The notes beneath the pieces were generated by a model. The model ran no database searches and was not told the origin of the DNA. It saw nothing but the letters and a program-made list of their open reading frames with translations. 64,000 bases of DNA, taken from Pseudonocardiaceae bacterium YIM PH 21723. GTDB taxonomy: Bacteria; Actinomycetota; Actinomycetes; Mycobacteriales; Pseudonocardiaceae. The position numbers and the translations under genes are program-made. This document shows, piece by piece, positions 52,398 through 60,375 of this stretch. The DNA lies in NCBI GenBank assembly GCA_003600225.1, contig QZFT01000067.1, positions 1 to 64,000 of the forward strand. The letters run 5' to 3'. Within the stretch, counting starts at the first letter, position 1. Each line of letters begins with the position of its first letter.

Positions 52398-53156
52398 TTG
52401 AAGCGAATCCTTGCCCTGGCCTGCGCCGCGCTCGGTGCCCTGGCCCTCGTCGGCACCACCCAGACCGCGCTCACCAGCGAACCGGTCGCCCAGCCGCAGC
52501 GCATCATCGGCGGCACCCCGGTGCAGACCCCATACTCGTTCTACGCCCTGTTGATGAGCAACGGCCGCGGCGGCTGTGGCGCGTCCCTGATCGCCCCGCA
52601 GTGGCTCACCACCGCCACCCACTGCATCAGCAGCCCCACCGGGAAGAGCGTGCGCATCGGCTCGACCTCGATGAGCTCCGGCGGCGAGGTGATCAACGTC
52701 GGCCAGGTCATCAAGGGCCCGTCCGACCTCACGCTGATCAAGCTGGTCTCACCGAGCACCAAGACGCCGATCAAGCTGGCGAGCGTGGCGCCCGCCCCCG
52801 GCCAGGTGCACCGGCTCATCGGCCACGGTGCCACCAACCCGAACAACGGCCCCATGTCCGAGCAGTTGATGGAGGTCGACGTGTCCGTGGTCGCCAACAA
52901 CAGCTGCAGCCAGGGCGGCATCAACGCGCTGGAGCTCTGCTACCAGGGTTCCGGCGGCAAGTCCGCCTGTCACGGCGACTCGGGCGGCCCCTCCGTCTTC
53001 AACGGCGAGCTGTACGGCGCCACCCACGGTCCCGGCATCCCGTCGCTGGACTGCGCGGGCGGCCTCGGCATCTACGAGTCCATCTTCGCGCAGAAGGCCT
53101 GGATCAACCAGCAGACCGGCGGCGCCGTCTCCGCCTGGGAAGCAAGCCTGCGCTAG
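52398..53156 (+). CDS. Secreted trypsin-like (S1) serine protease
   Basis: The TTG at 52398 follows TAGGAGG at good spacing and gives 252 residues. A signal peptide (about 1-27, RILALACAALGALALVGTT) and short propeptide precede the mature IIGG start. The triad is His in LTTATHCI, Asp in PSDLTLIKL and Ser in CHGDSGGPS. The Ser-containing GGKSACHGD replaces the Asp of the trypsin specificity pocket, so cleavage preference may differ from trypsin. Several Cys pairs fit an exported enzyme. It is flanked by its own hairpins, so it is probably monocistronic. Confidence 0.9.
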   Translation: MKRILALACAALGALALVGTTQTALTSEPVAQPQRIIGGTPVQTPYSFYALLMSNGRGGCGASLIAPQWLTTATHCISSPTGKSVRIGSTSMSSGGEVINVGQVIKGPSDLTLIKLVSPSTKTPIKLASVAPAPGQVHRLIGHGATNPNNGPMSEQLMEVDVSVVANNSCSQGGINALELCYQGSGGKSACHGDSGGPSVFNGELYGATHGPGIPSLDCAGGLGIYESIFAQKAWINQQTGGAVSAWEASLR

Positions 53157-53166
53157 CGGGCATCGC

Positions 53167-53202
53167 CGGTGGTGGCCCCTACCCTGCGCGGGGCCACCAC
53201 CG
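53167..53202. terminator. 13-bp perfect stem-loop between the S1 protease and ridA
   Basis: CGGTGGTGGCCCC (53167-53179) pairs with 53190-53202 around a 10-base loop. It lies between convergent genes. Confidence 0.7.
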
Positions 53203-53214
53203 ACCGCTGAGCTT

Positions 53215-53592
53215 CTAGTCCAGGACGGCGAGGGCGTCGATCTCCACCAGCAGGCCCTTGGGCAGGCCCACGTAGATGGTGGTGCGGCCCGGGAAGTCCT
53301 TGCCCAGGTACTCGGCGTAGGCCGCGTTCATCTCGGCGAAGTGGTCCACGTCGGTCAGGTAGACGCGCAGCATGAGGACGTCGTCGAAGGTGGCGCCGCC
53401 CGCCTCCAGCACGGCCTTCACGTTGTCCAGGGTCTGCTTGGTCTGCTCGGTGACGGTGCTGCCCACGATCTGCAGGTTCGAGTCGAACGCGACCTGGCCG
53501 GAGACCTGCAGGATGTTGCCCTTGCGCACACCGTGCGACAGCGGCACGTGCGCCTTGGCGTGGGTCTCGGGCTGGATGAACGTCCTGGACAT
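53215..53592 (-). CDS. ridA: RidA/YjgF family enamine/imine deaminase
   Basis: The 125-aa protein has the RidA pattern: GNILQVSGQVAFDSN, QTKQTLDNVKAVLEAGGATFDDVLMLRVYLTD and the final GRTTIYVGLPKGLLVEIDALAVL. The Arg that holds the substrate carboxylate (usually R105) appears to lie in the GRTT segment. RidA hydrolyses reactive enamines or imines released by PLP dehydratases. It sits 12 bp after the IclR gene in the operon next to a PLP D-amino-acid dehydratase, so it may serve that enzyme. Confidence 0.87.
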   Translation of the reverse strand: MSRTFIQPETHAKAHVPLSHGVRKGNILQVSGQVAFDSNLQIVGSTVTEQTKQTLDNVKAVLEAGGATFDDVLMLRVYLTDVDHFAEMNAAYAEYLGKDFPGRTTIYVGLPKGLLVEIDALAVLD

Positions 53593-53603
53593 TATTGCCT
53601 TCC

Positions 53604-54347
53604 TTATCGGGAGTATCCGCATTCGACGGACGCCTTGTCCGCCGCGCGCAACAGATCCGGCACCAGGGCGAGCAGACCGTCCAGGTCCAGCAACACCTTC
53701 GGCACCGAGAGGGACAGGGCGGCCACCACCTCGCCGCGGGGTCCCTTGACGGGCGCGGCGATGCAGTGGATGAAGTCCTCGTGCTCGGAGTTGTCGATGG
53801 CGAACCCGCGTGCGGCCACTGTGGACAGCTCGGCCAGGTAGGCCTGCGGGGTGACGATCGTGTTCTCCGTCTTGCGCACGTAGTCGATGGAATCGGCGAT
53901 CTCTCGCCGGCGGGCCTCGGGAAGCGCCCCGATCAGCACCTTGGCCACCGCCGTGCAGTGCAACGCGGCGCGCTTGCCGATCCGGGAGTACATCCGCACC
54001 TGGTGGCGGCTCTCGAACTTGTCGATGTAGACCACCTCACCGTCCTCATAGGACGCCAGGTGCACGGTGTGCCCGGTCAGGTCGTTCAGTTCCCGCAGCG
54101 CCGGTTCGGTACTGCGCCGCACGTCGCGGTCCTCCAGCGAGCGGTGCGCCAGGTCGAACAACGCCGTACCCAGCCGGTAGTGGCGCACGTCGTCGCGCTG
54201 CACAAAACGGTGGCTCTCCAGGGTGCGCAACAGCCGCAACACCGTCGACTTGTGCACGCCGATGGTCTCGGCGAGCTCGTCGAGGGTGCGGGGCCCACCG
54301 GCCAGTCCGTCCAGAATGGTCAGTGCGCGGTCCAGGCTCTGGCTCAT
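53604..54347 (-). CDS. IclR-family transcriptional regulator
   Basis: The 247-aa regulator has an N-terminal winged helix (TLDELAETIGVHKSTVLRLLRTLESHRFV) and a C-terminal IclR effector domain (VHLASYEDGEVVYIDKFES, RGFAIDNSEHEDFIHCIAAPV). IclR proteins of this type regulate sugar-acid catabolism, with 2-keto-3-deoxygluconate a known ligand of KdgR. It overlaps the kinase gene by 4 bp and probably controls both divergent operons through the GTGCAA-N6-TTGCAC site at 55386. Confidence 0.9.
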   Translation of the reverse strand: MSQSLDRALTILDGLAGGPRTLDELAETIGVHKSTVLRLLRTLESHRFVQRDDVRHYRLGTALFDLAHRSLEDRDVRRSTEPALRELNDLTGHTVHLASYEDGEVVYIDKFESRHQVRMYSRIGKRAALHCTAVAKVLIGALPEARRREIADSIDYVRKTENTIVTPQAYLAELSTVAARGFAIDNSEHEDFIHCIAAPVKGPRGEVVAALSLSVPKVLLDLDGLLALVPDLLRAADKASVECGYSR

Positions 54348-55294
54348 CGGACTCCCTGTGTCGTGAGGTGGGCGTCCGCCCAGCCCTGGGCGTCGGCGTC
54401 CAGCAGGGCGCGGACCATCTCCCGGGGCAGCGGCAGGCCGACGTCGTCATGCGTGCGCAGCGCGACCGCGGCCTGCAGGTGGCCGGAACGCAGTCGCCGG
54501 GCCGGGGATTCACCGGCCAGGGTGGCGGCCAGGAATCCAGCGGCGAAGGCGTCGCCGGCACCGATGGGTTCCACCACCTCCACCCGGAGCGCGGGTTCGA
54601 AGATCTCGGCGCCGTCCTCCAGCAGCGTGGCGCCCCTGGCTCCGTGCTTGACGACCACTGTGGACGGTCCGGGCAGCAGCCTGCGGATCTCCTGCGGCGC
54701 GGAGACGCCCCAGACCAGTTCGGCCTCGTCATCCCCGACCAGCACGATGTCGGCCCGGTTGGCCAGTTCCAGCAGGACGGCCGGGTTGCGCTGGGTCCAC
54801 AGCCTGGGCCGCCAGTTCAGGTCGAACGACAGCCGGTGGGTGATGCGCGGTACGGCGATCAACGCCCGCATCAGGTCGAGGCAGGAATCGGAGAGTCCGG
54901 CGGTGATCCCGGTCAGGTGCAGCAGCCGCACGTTCAGATCGAGGTCGTCCACAAGGGACGGTCCCAGCGCCGAGGCGGCCGATCCCGAGCGGTAGTACCG
55001 CATCAAGCCGCTCTCCTTGATGTACAGGCCGGTCGGCCGGTCCGGATCCACCCGCACCCCGGAGACGTCCACCCCCTGGCCGGCGACCGCGGCGACCACC
55101 GCCTTGCCGAAGGCGTCATCGCCGACGGCGCTCACCCATTTCGCGGGTAAGCCCAGCTGGGCGAGGTTGCAGGCCACATTGGACTCGGCGCCGCCGAAGG
55201 TGCGGATCCAGGTGCGCACTTGATCAGCGGGTCCCGGTTCCCCCGGCACGAACAGCGCCATCGTCTCGCCGAGACAGAGCACATCGGTTTCCAC
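54344..55294 (-). CDS. kdgK: PfkB-family sugar kinase, likely 2-keto-3-deoxygluconate kinase
   Basis: The 316-aa kinase starts VLCLGETMALFVPGE, has FGGAESNVACNLAQLG (substrate site) and RPTGLYIKESG, and ends with VEPIGAGDAFAAGFLAATL, where the Asp is the catalytic base. These features and length match KdgK. It would make KDPG from 2-keto-3-deoxygluconate. The KDPG-type aldolase at 58300 would take the next step. It is the first gene of the leftward operon kinase, IclR, ridA. Confidence 0.87.
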   Translation of the reverse strand: METDVLCLGETMALFVPGEPGPADQVRTWIRTFGGAESNVACNLAQLGLPAKWVSAVGDDAFGKAVVAAVAGQGVDVSGVRVDPDRPTGLYIKESGLMRYYRSGSAASALGPSLVDDLDLNVRLLHLTGITAGLSDSCLDLMRALIAVPRITHRLSFDLNWRPRLWTQRNPAVLLELANRADIVLVGDDEAELVWGVSAPQEIRRLLPGPSTVVVKHGARGATLLEDGAEIFEPALRVEVVEPIGAGDAFAAGFLAATLAGESPARRLRSGHLQAAVALRTHDDVGLPLPREMVRALLDADAQGWADAHLTTQGVR

Positions 55295-55385
55295 CCGGCA
55301 ACCAACCTTTCGCGCCCATACCGTGACATCTCGCCGTTGACCTGACGGCGTTCGGGAGCGATGCTACACAGAACCTGAGCACATT

Positions 55386-55412
55386 GTGCAATGGTCGTTG
55401 CACCATACGCAA
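55386..55412. promoter_or_regulatory. Likely IclR operator between the divergent operons
   Basis: GTGCAA-N6-TTGCAC (55386-55403) is a perfect inverted repeat. The right half also pairs as TTGC-N7-GCAA (55398-55412), so two overlapping sites may exist. It lies 25-42 bases before the dehydratase start and in the 133 bp between the two operons. That is the natural place for the regulator encoded at 53604. Confidence 0.55.
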
Positions 55413-55427
55413 TACAAGGGAGTATTC

Positions 55428-56705
55428 GTGAGCATCGATGCGAAGGCGGTCGCCCGGCTGGCGGACGAGCGGATCGACTGGCGGTTCAAGGGACTGCCGG
55501 ACGCACTGCACGGCAAGACGGTGACCGAGGCGGTCGCGAGCCGCCCGAACCTGTTCTCCGACGGCTTCATCCCCCCGTTGGTCGTCCTCGATCACGATGC
55601 CATGGAACACAACCTGGCCACCATGCGTCACTGGTGTGAGTCGCGCGGCCTCGCGCTGGCCCCGCACGGCAAGACCCACATGGCCCCGCAGCTCTTCCAG
55701 CGGCACCTCGACGCGGGCGCCTGGGGCCTGACCTGCGCGAACGCCAGCCAGCTCCGGGTGTACCGGGCGTTCGGCGTGCAGCGGATCATGTTCGGCAACG
55801 AGCTGATCGACCCGGCCGCGCTGCGCTGGCTGGCCGCCGAGCTGTCCGCCGACCCGGAGTTCGAGTTCTACTGCTGGGCCGATTCGGTCCGCGGCGTCCA
55901 GCTGATGACCGAGGCGCTGCGCGACGCTCCGCTGCCGGTCAACGTGCTCGTCGAGGTGGGCATCGAGGGCGCACGCGCCGGGGCCCGCACCGTGGACGAC
56001 GCCGAGGCGGTGGCCGACGCCATCGTGGCCAGCCCGGCGCTGCGGCTGGCCGGTGTCGCCGGCTGGGAGGGTGGCCTGGCGGGCAACGCCTCCGAGGAGT
56101 CACTGGCCATTGTGGACGGTTTCCTGGACCGGGTCCGCGAGGTGGCCATCCGGCTCCGCTCCCGGATCTCCGGCCAGGCCATCGTCACCGTCGGCGGCAG
56201 CGCCTTCTTCGACCGGGTCGCCGACGCGCTCACCGCGCCGTGGCCGGCGGGCATGGACGTGCTCCCGATCATCCGCAGCGGCGCGTACCTCACCCACGAC
56301 GACGGCCTCTACCGGCGCAACTCCCCGCTGGGTGAGCACGCCCGGATCGACGGGGAGCCCGGTTTCCGCAGCGCGTTGCGCGCCTGGGCACAGGTCACCT
56401 CCACGCCCCAGGAAGGCCTGGCACTGCTGACCTTCGGCAAGCGGGACGCACCGTTCGACATCGACCTCCCGGTTCCGCAGCTGCGCCGCCGGGACGGTGT
56501 CACCACCGAACTGGCCGGCGCGAAACTGACCGCGCTGAACGACCAGCACGCCTTCCTCGACACCTCAGCCGTGGACGTTCAGGTCGGCGACTGGATCGCC
56601 TTCGGGCTGTCCCACCCGTGTACCACCTTCGACAAGTGGCAGCTGCTACCCGAGGTCGGCCCCGACGGCGAGACGGTCGTCGGCCTGATCCGCACCCACT
56701 TCTAA
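55428..56705 (+). CDS. PLP/zinc D-amino-acid dehydratase (D-serine-deaminase-like), candidate D-glucosaminate dehydratase
   Basis: The 425-aa fold-type III enzyme has the alanine-racemase-like PLP Lys at position 82 in LALAPHGKTHMAPQLF and a C-terminal zinc site in LSHPCTTFDKW. This is the DSD1/D-threonine aldolase type, which acts on D-amino acids. Its operon partners (KDG kinase, KDPG aldolase, N-acyl-D-amino-acid deacylase, GntP) point to a sugar amino acid, above all D-glucosaminate, which it would dehydrate to 2-keto-3-deoxygluconate and ammonia. That substrate is inference. The GTG follows AAGGGAGTATTC. Confidence 0.8.
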   Translation: MSIDAKAVARLADERIDWRFKGLPDALHGKTVTEAVASRPNLFSDGFIPPLVVLDHDAMEHNLATMRHWCESRGLALAPHGKTHMAPQLFQRHLDAGAWGLTCANASQLRVYRAFGVQRIMFGNELIDPAALRWLAAELSADPEFEFYCWADSVRGVQLMTEALRDAPLPVNVLVEVGIEGARAGARTVDDAEAVADAIVASPALRLAGVAGWEGGLAGNASEESLAIVDGFLDRVREVAIRLRSRISGQAIVTVGGSAFFDRVADALTAPWPAGMDVLPIIRSGAYLTHDDGLYRRNSPLGEHARIDGEPGFRSALRAWAQVTSTPQEGLALLTFGKRDAPFDIDLPVPQLRRRDGVTTELAGAKLTALNDQHAFLDTSAVDVQVGDWIAFGLSHPCTTFDKWQLLPEVGPDGETVVGLIRTHF

Positions 56706-56714
56706 AGGAGCGCC

Positions 56715-58298
56715 ATGGACATCGTCGTTCGCGGAGCGACCATTGTGGACGGAACGGGCGGGCCGTCCTACACAGCCGAGGTGGGAGTCCACAAGGGACG
56801 GATCGCCGAGATCGGTTCCGGGCTGACCGGAACCAGGGTGATCGAGGCCGACGGCCTGGTGCTCTCCCCCGGGTTCATCGACATGCACTCACACTCCGAC
56901 GTGCAGGTGCTGGCGAACCCCGATCACCTGGCGAAGGTCTCCCAGGGGGTGACCAGCGAGGTCTACGGGCAGGACGGGCTGTCCTACGCCCCGGTCGACG
57001 AGGACACCCTGGCCGCGCTGCGTGCCCAGCTGGCCGGCTGGAACGACGACCCCGCCGGGTTCGACTGGAACTGGCGCAGCGTCGGCGAATACCTGGACCG
57101 GCTCGATCAGGGCATCGCGGTGAACGCCGCCTACCTCGTCCCGCAGGGCACGGTACGGATGATGGTGCTCGGGTTCGAGGACCGGCCGGCCACCGAGTCC
57201 GAAGTGGACCGGATGTGCGAACTCGTGGCGACCGGGCTGGACGAGGGCGCCGTCGGCCTGTCCTCCGGGCTCACCTACACCCCCGGCATGTACGCGGACC
57301 TGGCCGAACTGGTCGCGCTGTGCCGGGTCACCGGGCGGCGCGGCGGCTACTACAGCCCACATCACCGCAGCTACGGTGCGAACGCGCTGGAGGCGTACGC
57401 CGAGATGGTGGACGTGGCGCTGCTGGCCGGATGTCCGCTGCACCTGGCCCACGCGACGATGAACTTCCCGGTGAACAAGGGCAGGGCGGGTGAACTGCTG
57501 ACCCTGCTGGACGGCGCGATCGCCGACGGCTGCGACATCAGCCTGGACACCTACCCCTACCTGCCGGGTGCCACCTACTTGTCCGCGCTGCTGCCCAGCT
57601 GGTCAGCGGAAGGCGGCCTGGAGGCCACCCTGGACCGACTGTCCGATCCGGACACTCGCGAACGGATCCGCCTCGATATCGAGGTGAACGGATCCGACGG
57701 CTGTCACGGCGTACCGGTCGACTGGGACACCATCGAGATCAACGGGGTGCGCCGGGACGAGAACCTGCACCTGGTCGGGCAGAGCGTCGCCGCCTCCGCC
57801 CGCCGGCTCGGCGTCCCGCCCGGCGAGCTCTACTTCGCGGTGCTGCGCTCCGAGCGGCTGGCCACCTCGTGCCTGATGCACGTCGGCCACGAGGAGAACG
57901 TGCGGGCCATCATGCGGCACCCGGCGCACACCGGAGGCAGCGACGGCCTGCTGGTCGGCGAGCGGCCGCACCCGCGCGCGTGGGGCACGTTCCCCCGCTA
58001 CCTGGGCCACTACGTGCGCGAACTCGGTGTACTCGGCCTCGAAGAGTGCGTCGCGCACCTGACCGGCCGGGCCGCCCGGCGGCTGCGGCTCACCGACCGC
58101 GGGCTCGTCCGCGAGGGCCACGCCGCCGACCTGGTGCTGTTCGACCCGGACACCATCGCGGACACCGCGACCTTCGACAACCCCCGCCAGGTCGCCACCG
58201 GGATCCCGTATGTGCTGGTCAACGGCGTTCCGGTGATCGACGGGGGCAATCACACGGGTGCCCTGCCCGGCCATTCGCTACGCAATCCAGGAGTCTGA
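56715..58298 (+). CDS. N-acyl-D-amino-acid deacylase (D-aminoacylase family)
   Basis: The 527-aa amidohydrolase has the first metal site FIDMHSHSD (residues 55-62), SHH in YYSPHHRSYGANALEAYA, HLAH in CPLHLAHATMNFP and a late SDG of the family (HTGGSDGLLVG). In characterised D-aminoacylases the loop after QGVT carries a metal-binding Cys (GNCG); here it reads GQDG, with Asp at about 87, so metal binding may differ. Placed 9 bp after the dehydratase, it may deacetylate N-acetyl-D-glucosaminate to feed that enzyme. Other N-acyl-D-amino acids are possible. Confidence 0.85.
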   Translation: MDIVVRGATIVDGTGGPSYTAEVGVHKGRIAEIGSGLTGTRVIEADGLVLSPGFIDMHSHSDVQVLANPDHLAKVSQGVTSEVYGQDGLSYAPVDEDTLAALRAQLAGWNDDPAGFDWNWRSVGEYLDRLDQGIAVNAAYLVPQGTVRMMVLGFEDRPATESEVDRMCELVATGLDEGAVGLSSGLTYTPGMYADLAELVALCRVTGRRGGYYSPHHRSYGANALEAYAEMVDVALLAGCPLHLAHATMNFPVNKGRAGELLTLLDGAIADGCDISLDTYPYLPGATYLSALLPSWSAEGGLEATLDRLSDPDTRERIRLDIEVNGSDGCHGVPVDWDTIEINGVRRDENLHLVGQSVAASARRLGVPPGELYFAVLRSERLATSCLMHVGHEENVRAIMRHPAHTGGSDGLLVGERPHPRAWGTFPRYLGHYVRELGVLGLEECVAHLTGRAARRLRLTDRGLVREGHAADLVLFDPDTIADTATFDNPRQVATGIPYVLVNGVPVIDGGNHTGALPGHSLRNPGV

Positions 58299-58299
58299 C

Positions 58300-58923
58300 G
58301 TGGACCTCATCGCGGAACTCGGTGCACGCCGAGCGCTGTGCATCATCCGGGCACCGCACATCGCGGACCCGGTCGGACTGGCCAGGACGCTGGTCGATGC
58401 CGGGCTGCCCATCGTGGAATTCGCCTTCACCACACCGAACGCGGTGCGGCTGATGGAACAGGCGGCCACAGTGGACGGTCTGATCCTGGGCGCGGGCACG
58501 GTGATGACCGAACAGAACGCGCGCGACGCGATCAACGCCGGGGCGAAGTTCCTGCTCACCCCAGGCCTGCGCCCCTCGGTCACCGACGAGGCCGCCCGGC
58601 ATGACGTGCCGGTCGTGCTCGGCGCGATGACCCCGACCGAGGTGGCGGACGCCGTCGACCTGGGCGCGGCCGCGGTGAAGGTCTTCCCCGCCGGGCGGAT
58701 GGGCCCCGGCTACTTCAAGGACCTGCACGGTCCTTACCCGGAGGTTCCGCTGGTGGCCTCGGGCGGACTGACCACCGAGAACGCCGCCGACTACCTGCGG
58801 GCGGGCGCCTTGGCGGTCACCGCGGGCAGCGGGGTGGTCTCCGGGCAGCTCGCCGCCGAGTCCGATCTGGCGGAGATCGGCAGGCGGGCCAAGGAATTCG
58901 TGGACGCGGTCAACCGCGTCTGA
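58300..58923 (+). CDS. eda: KDPG/KHG-type aldolase
   Basis: The GTG at 58300, after CCAGGAGTCTGAC, gives 207 residues of the class I KDPG aldolase fold: Glu40 in LPIVEFAFTTPNA, GAGTV, and the Schiff-base Lys127 in GAAAVKVFPAG. The usual EVTLRT motif is EFAFTT, so the Arg that binds the phosphate side in E. coli Eda is replaced by Thr, and substrate preference could be altered. It would split KDPG into pyruvate and glyceraldehyde-3-phosphate. One base separates it from the deacylase stop. Confidence 0.87.
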   Translation: MDLIAELGARRALCIIRAPHIADPVGLARTLVDAGLPIVEFAFTTPNAVRLMEQAATVDGLILGAGTVMTEQNARDAINAGAKFLLTPGLRPSVTDEAARHDVPVVLGAMTPTEVADAVDLGAAAVKVFPAGRMGPGYFKDLHGPYPEVPLVASGGLTTENAADYLRAGALAVTAGSGVVSGQLAAESDLAEIGRRAKEFVDAVNRV

Positions 58924-58958
58924 CTGGGAGCTATGCACTTAATCAGGGGGTCCCCGAC

Positions 58959-60344
58959 ATGGAATGGCTACAACACTCGACGAGCGGGCTGCTGACGCTC
59001 GCCGCGGCGGGCATCGCCCTGCTGCTTCTGATGATCATGCGATGGAAGGTCGAGCCCTTCATCGCCCTGCTGATCATCGGTGTGCTCACCGCGCTGGCCT
59101 CGGGCCGGCCGATCACCGAACTGGTCGGTGACATCCAGAAGTCCAACTCCGGATCGCTGATCGAGACCGGATTCGGCGGAATCCTCGGCCATATCGCGGT
59201 GATCATCGGTATGGGCGCTTTCCTCGGCGCGATCCTGGAGGCCTCCGGCGGCGCGCAGGTGCTCACCCGCAAACTGCTGCAACTGTTCGGCGAGAACAGG
59301 GCCGGGCTGGCCATGGGTCTCGCCGGCCTGATCTTCGGCATCCCGGTGTTCTTCGACATCGGCGTGTTCGTGCTGGCCCCGCTGGTCTACACCGTCGCCC
59401 GGCAGTCCGGCCGTTCGGTGCTGTTCTTCTGCCTGCCGCTGCTGGCCGGCCTGTCGATCACCCACGCGATGCTGCCGCCGCACCCCGGCCCGGTGGCCGC
59501 GGCGGGCCTGCTCGGCGTCGGTCTGGGCTGGGTCATCCTGTTCGGCGTCATCTGCGCCATCCCGGCCTGGGCCGCGGCGCTGGCCTTCGCGAGCTGGATC
59601 GGCAAGCGGATCAACCTCCAGGTGCCCGACGAGCTGATCGCCGCGGAGACCACGGAGGACTCGGAGCAGAACCCGCCGAAACTGTCCACAGTGGTCGGCA
59701 TCATCGCGGTTCCGTTGCTGCTCATCCTGTTCGGCACCTTCGGCAGCATCCTGTTGCCCAAGGGCTCGGCGGCGGCCCTGGCGGCCACCTTCTTCGGCAC
59801 CCCGGCCATCGCGCTGACCATCGCGGTGCTGCTGGCTTTCTGGCTGCTGGGCTATCGGCGCGGCATGAGCAAGGACGAGGTGTCCACGCTGGCCAACAAC
59901 GCGCTGCGACCGGTGGCCATGCTGTTGCTGGTGGTCGGCGCCGGCGCGTTCTACGGCAAGGTGCTGACGGTCAGCGGAATCGGCAAGGCCGTCCAGGGTT
60001 CCCTCGCGGACCTCGGTCTGCCCATCCTGGTCGCCGCCTACCTGATTTCCGCTGGTCTGCGCATCGCACAGGGCTCGGCCACCGCGGCGATCGCGGCGTC
60101 GGCGGCCATCATCGGCCCCGCTATAGCTACTTCGGGCTACTCACAGCCCCAGCTGGCGCTTATCGTTGCAGCGATCTGTGCTGGGTCGATCATCGCCTCT
60201 CACGTGAACGACGGTGGCTTCTGGATCGTGTCCAGGTATTTCGGCATCTCGGTGAAGGACACGCTGCGAACCTGGACCGTGCTGGAGACCATCCTGTCCG
60301 TGGTGGGCTTCCTGGTCGCCGCGGTACTCATGATCTTTGTCTAA
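58959..60344 (+). CDS. GntP-family sugar-acid permease
   Basis: The 461-aa protein has about 12-14 membrane helices and GntP marks: GFGGILGHIAVIIGMGAFLGAILEASGGA, FGIPVFFDIGVFVLAPLVY, HAMLPPHPGPVAAAG and GSATAAIAASAAIIGP. GntP proteins import gluconate and other sugar acids with protons. In this operon it would bring in the acid that is broken down by the dehydratase or deacylase. It follows the aldolase by 35 bp. Confidence 0.92.
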   Translation: MEWLQHSTSGLLTLAAAGIALLLLMIMRWKVEPFIALLIIGVLTALASGRPITELVGDIQKSNSGSLIETGFGGILGHIAVIIGMGAFLGAILEASGGAQVLTRKLLQLFGENRAGLAMGLAGLIFGIPVFFDIGVFVLAPLVYTVARQSGRSVLFFCLPLLAGLSITHAMLPPHPGPVAAAGLLGVGLGWVILFGVICAIPAWAAALAFASWIGKRINLQVPDELIAAETTEDSEQNPPKLSTVVGIIAVPLLLILFGTFGSILLPKGSAAALAATFFGTPAIALTIAVLLAFWLLGYRRGMSKDEVSTLANNALRPVAMLLLVVGAGAFYGKVLTVSGIGKAVQGSLADLGLPILVAAYLISAGLRIAQGSATAAIAASAAIIGPAIATSGYSQPQLALIVAAICAGSIIASHVNDGGFWIVSRYFGISVKDTLRTWTVLETILSVVGFLVAAVLMIFV

Positions 60345-60375
60345 CCCTGCATAGACATAGAGAGGACCATTAACG

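Noticed and set aside
55295-55385. Leader peptide or riboswitch before the dehydratase
   Set aside because: No aptamer-like pattern; the clear signal is the GTGCAA-N6-TTGCAC inverted repeat, better explained as an operator.
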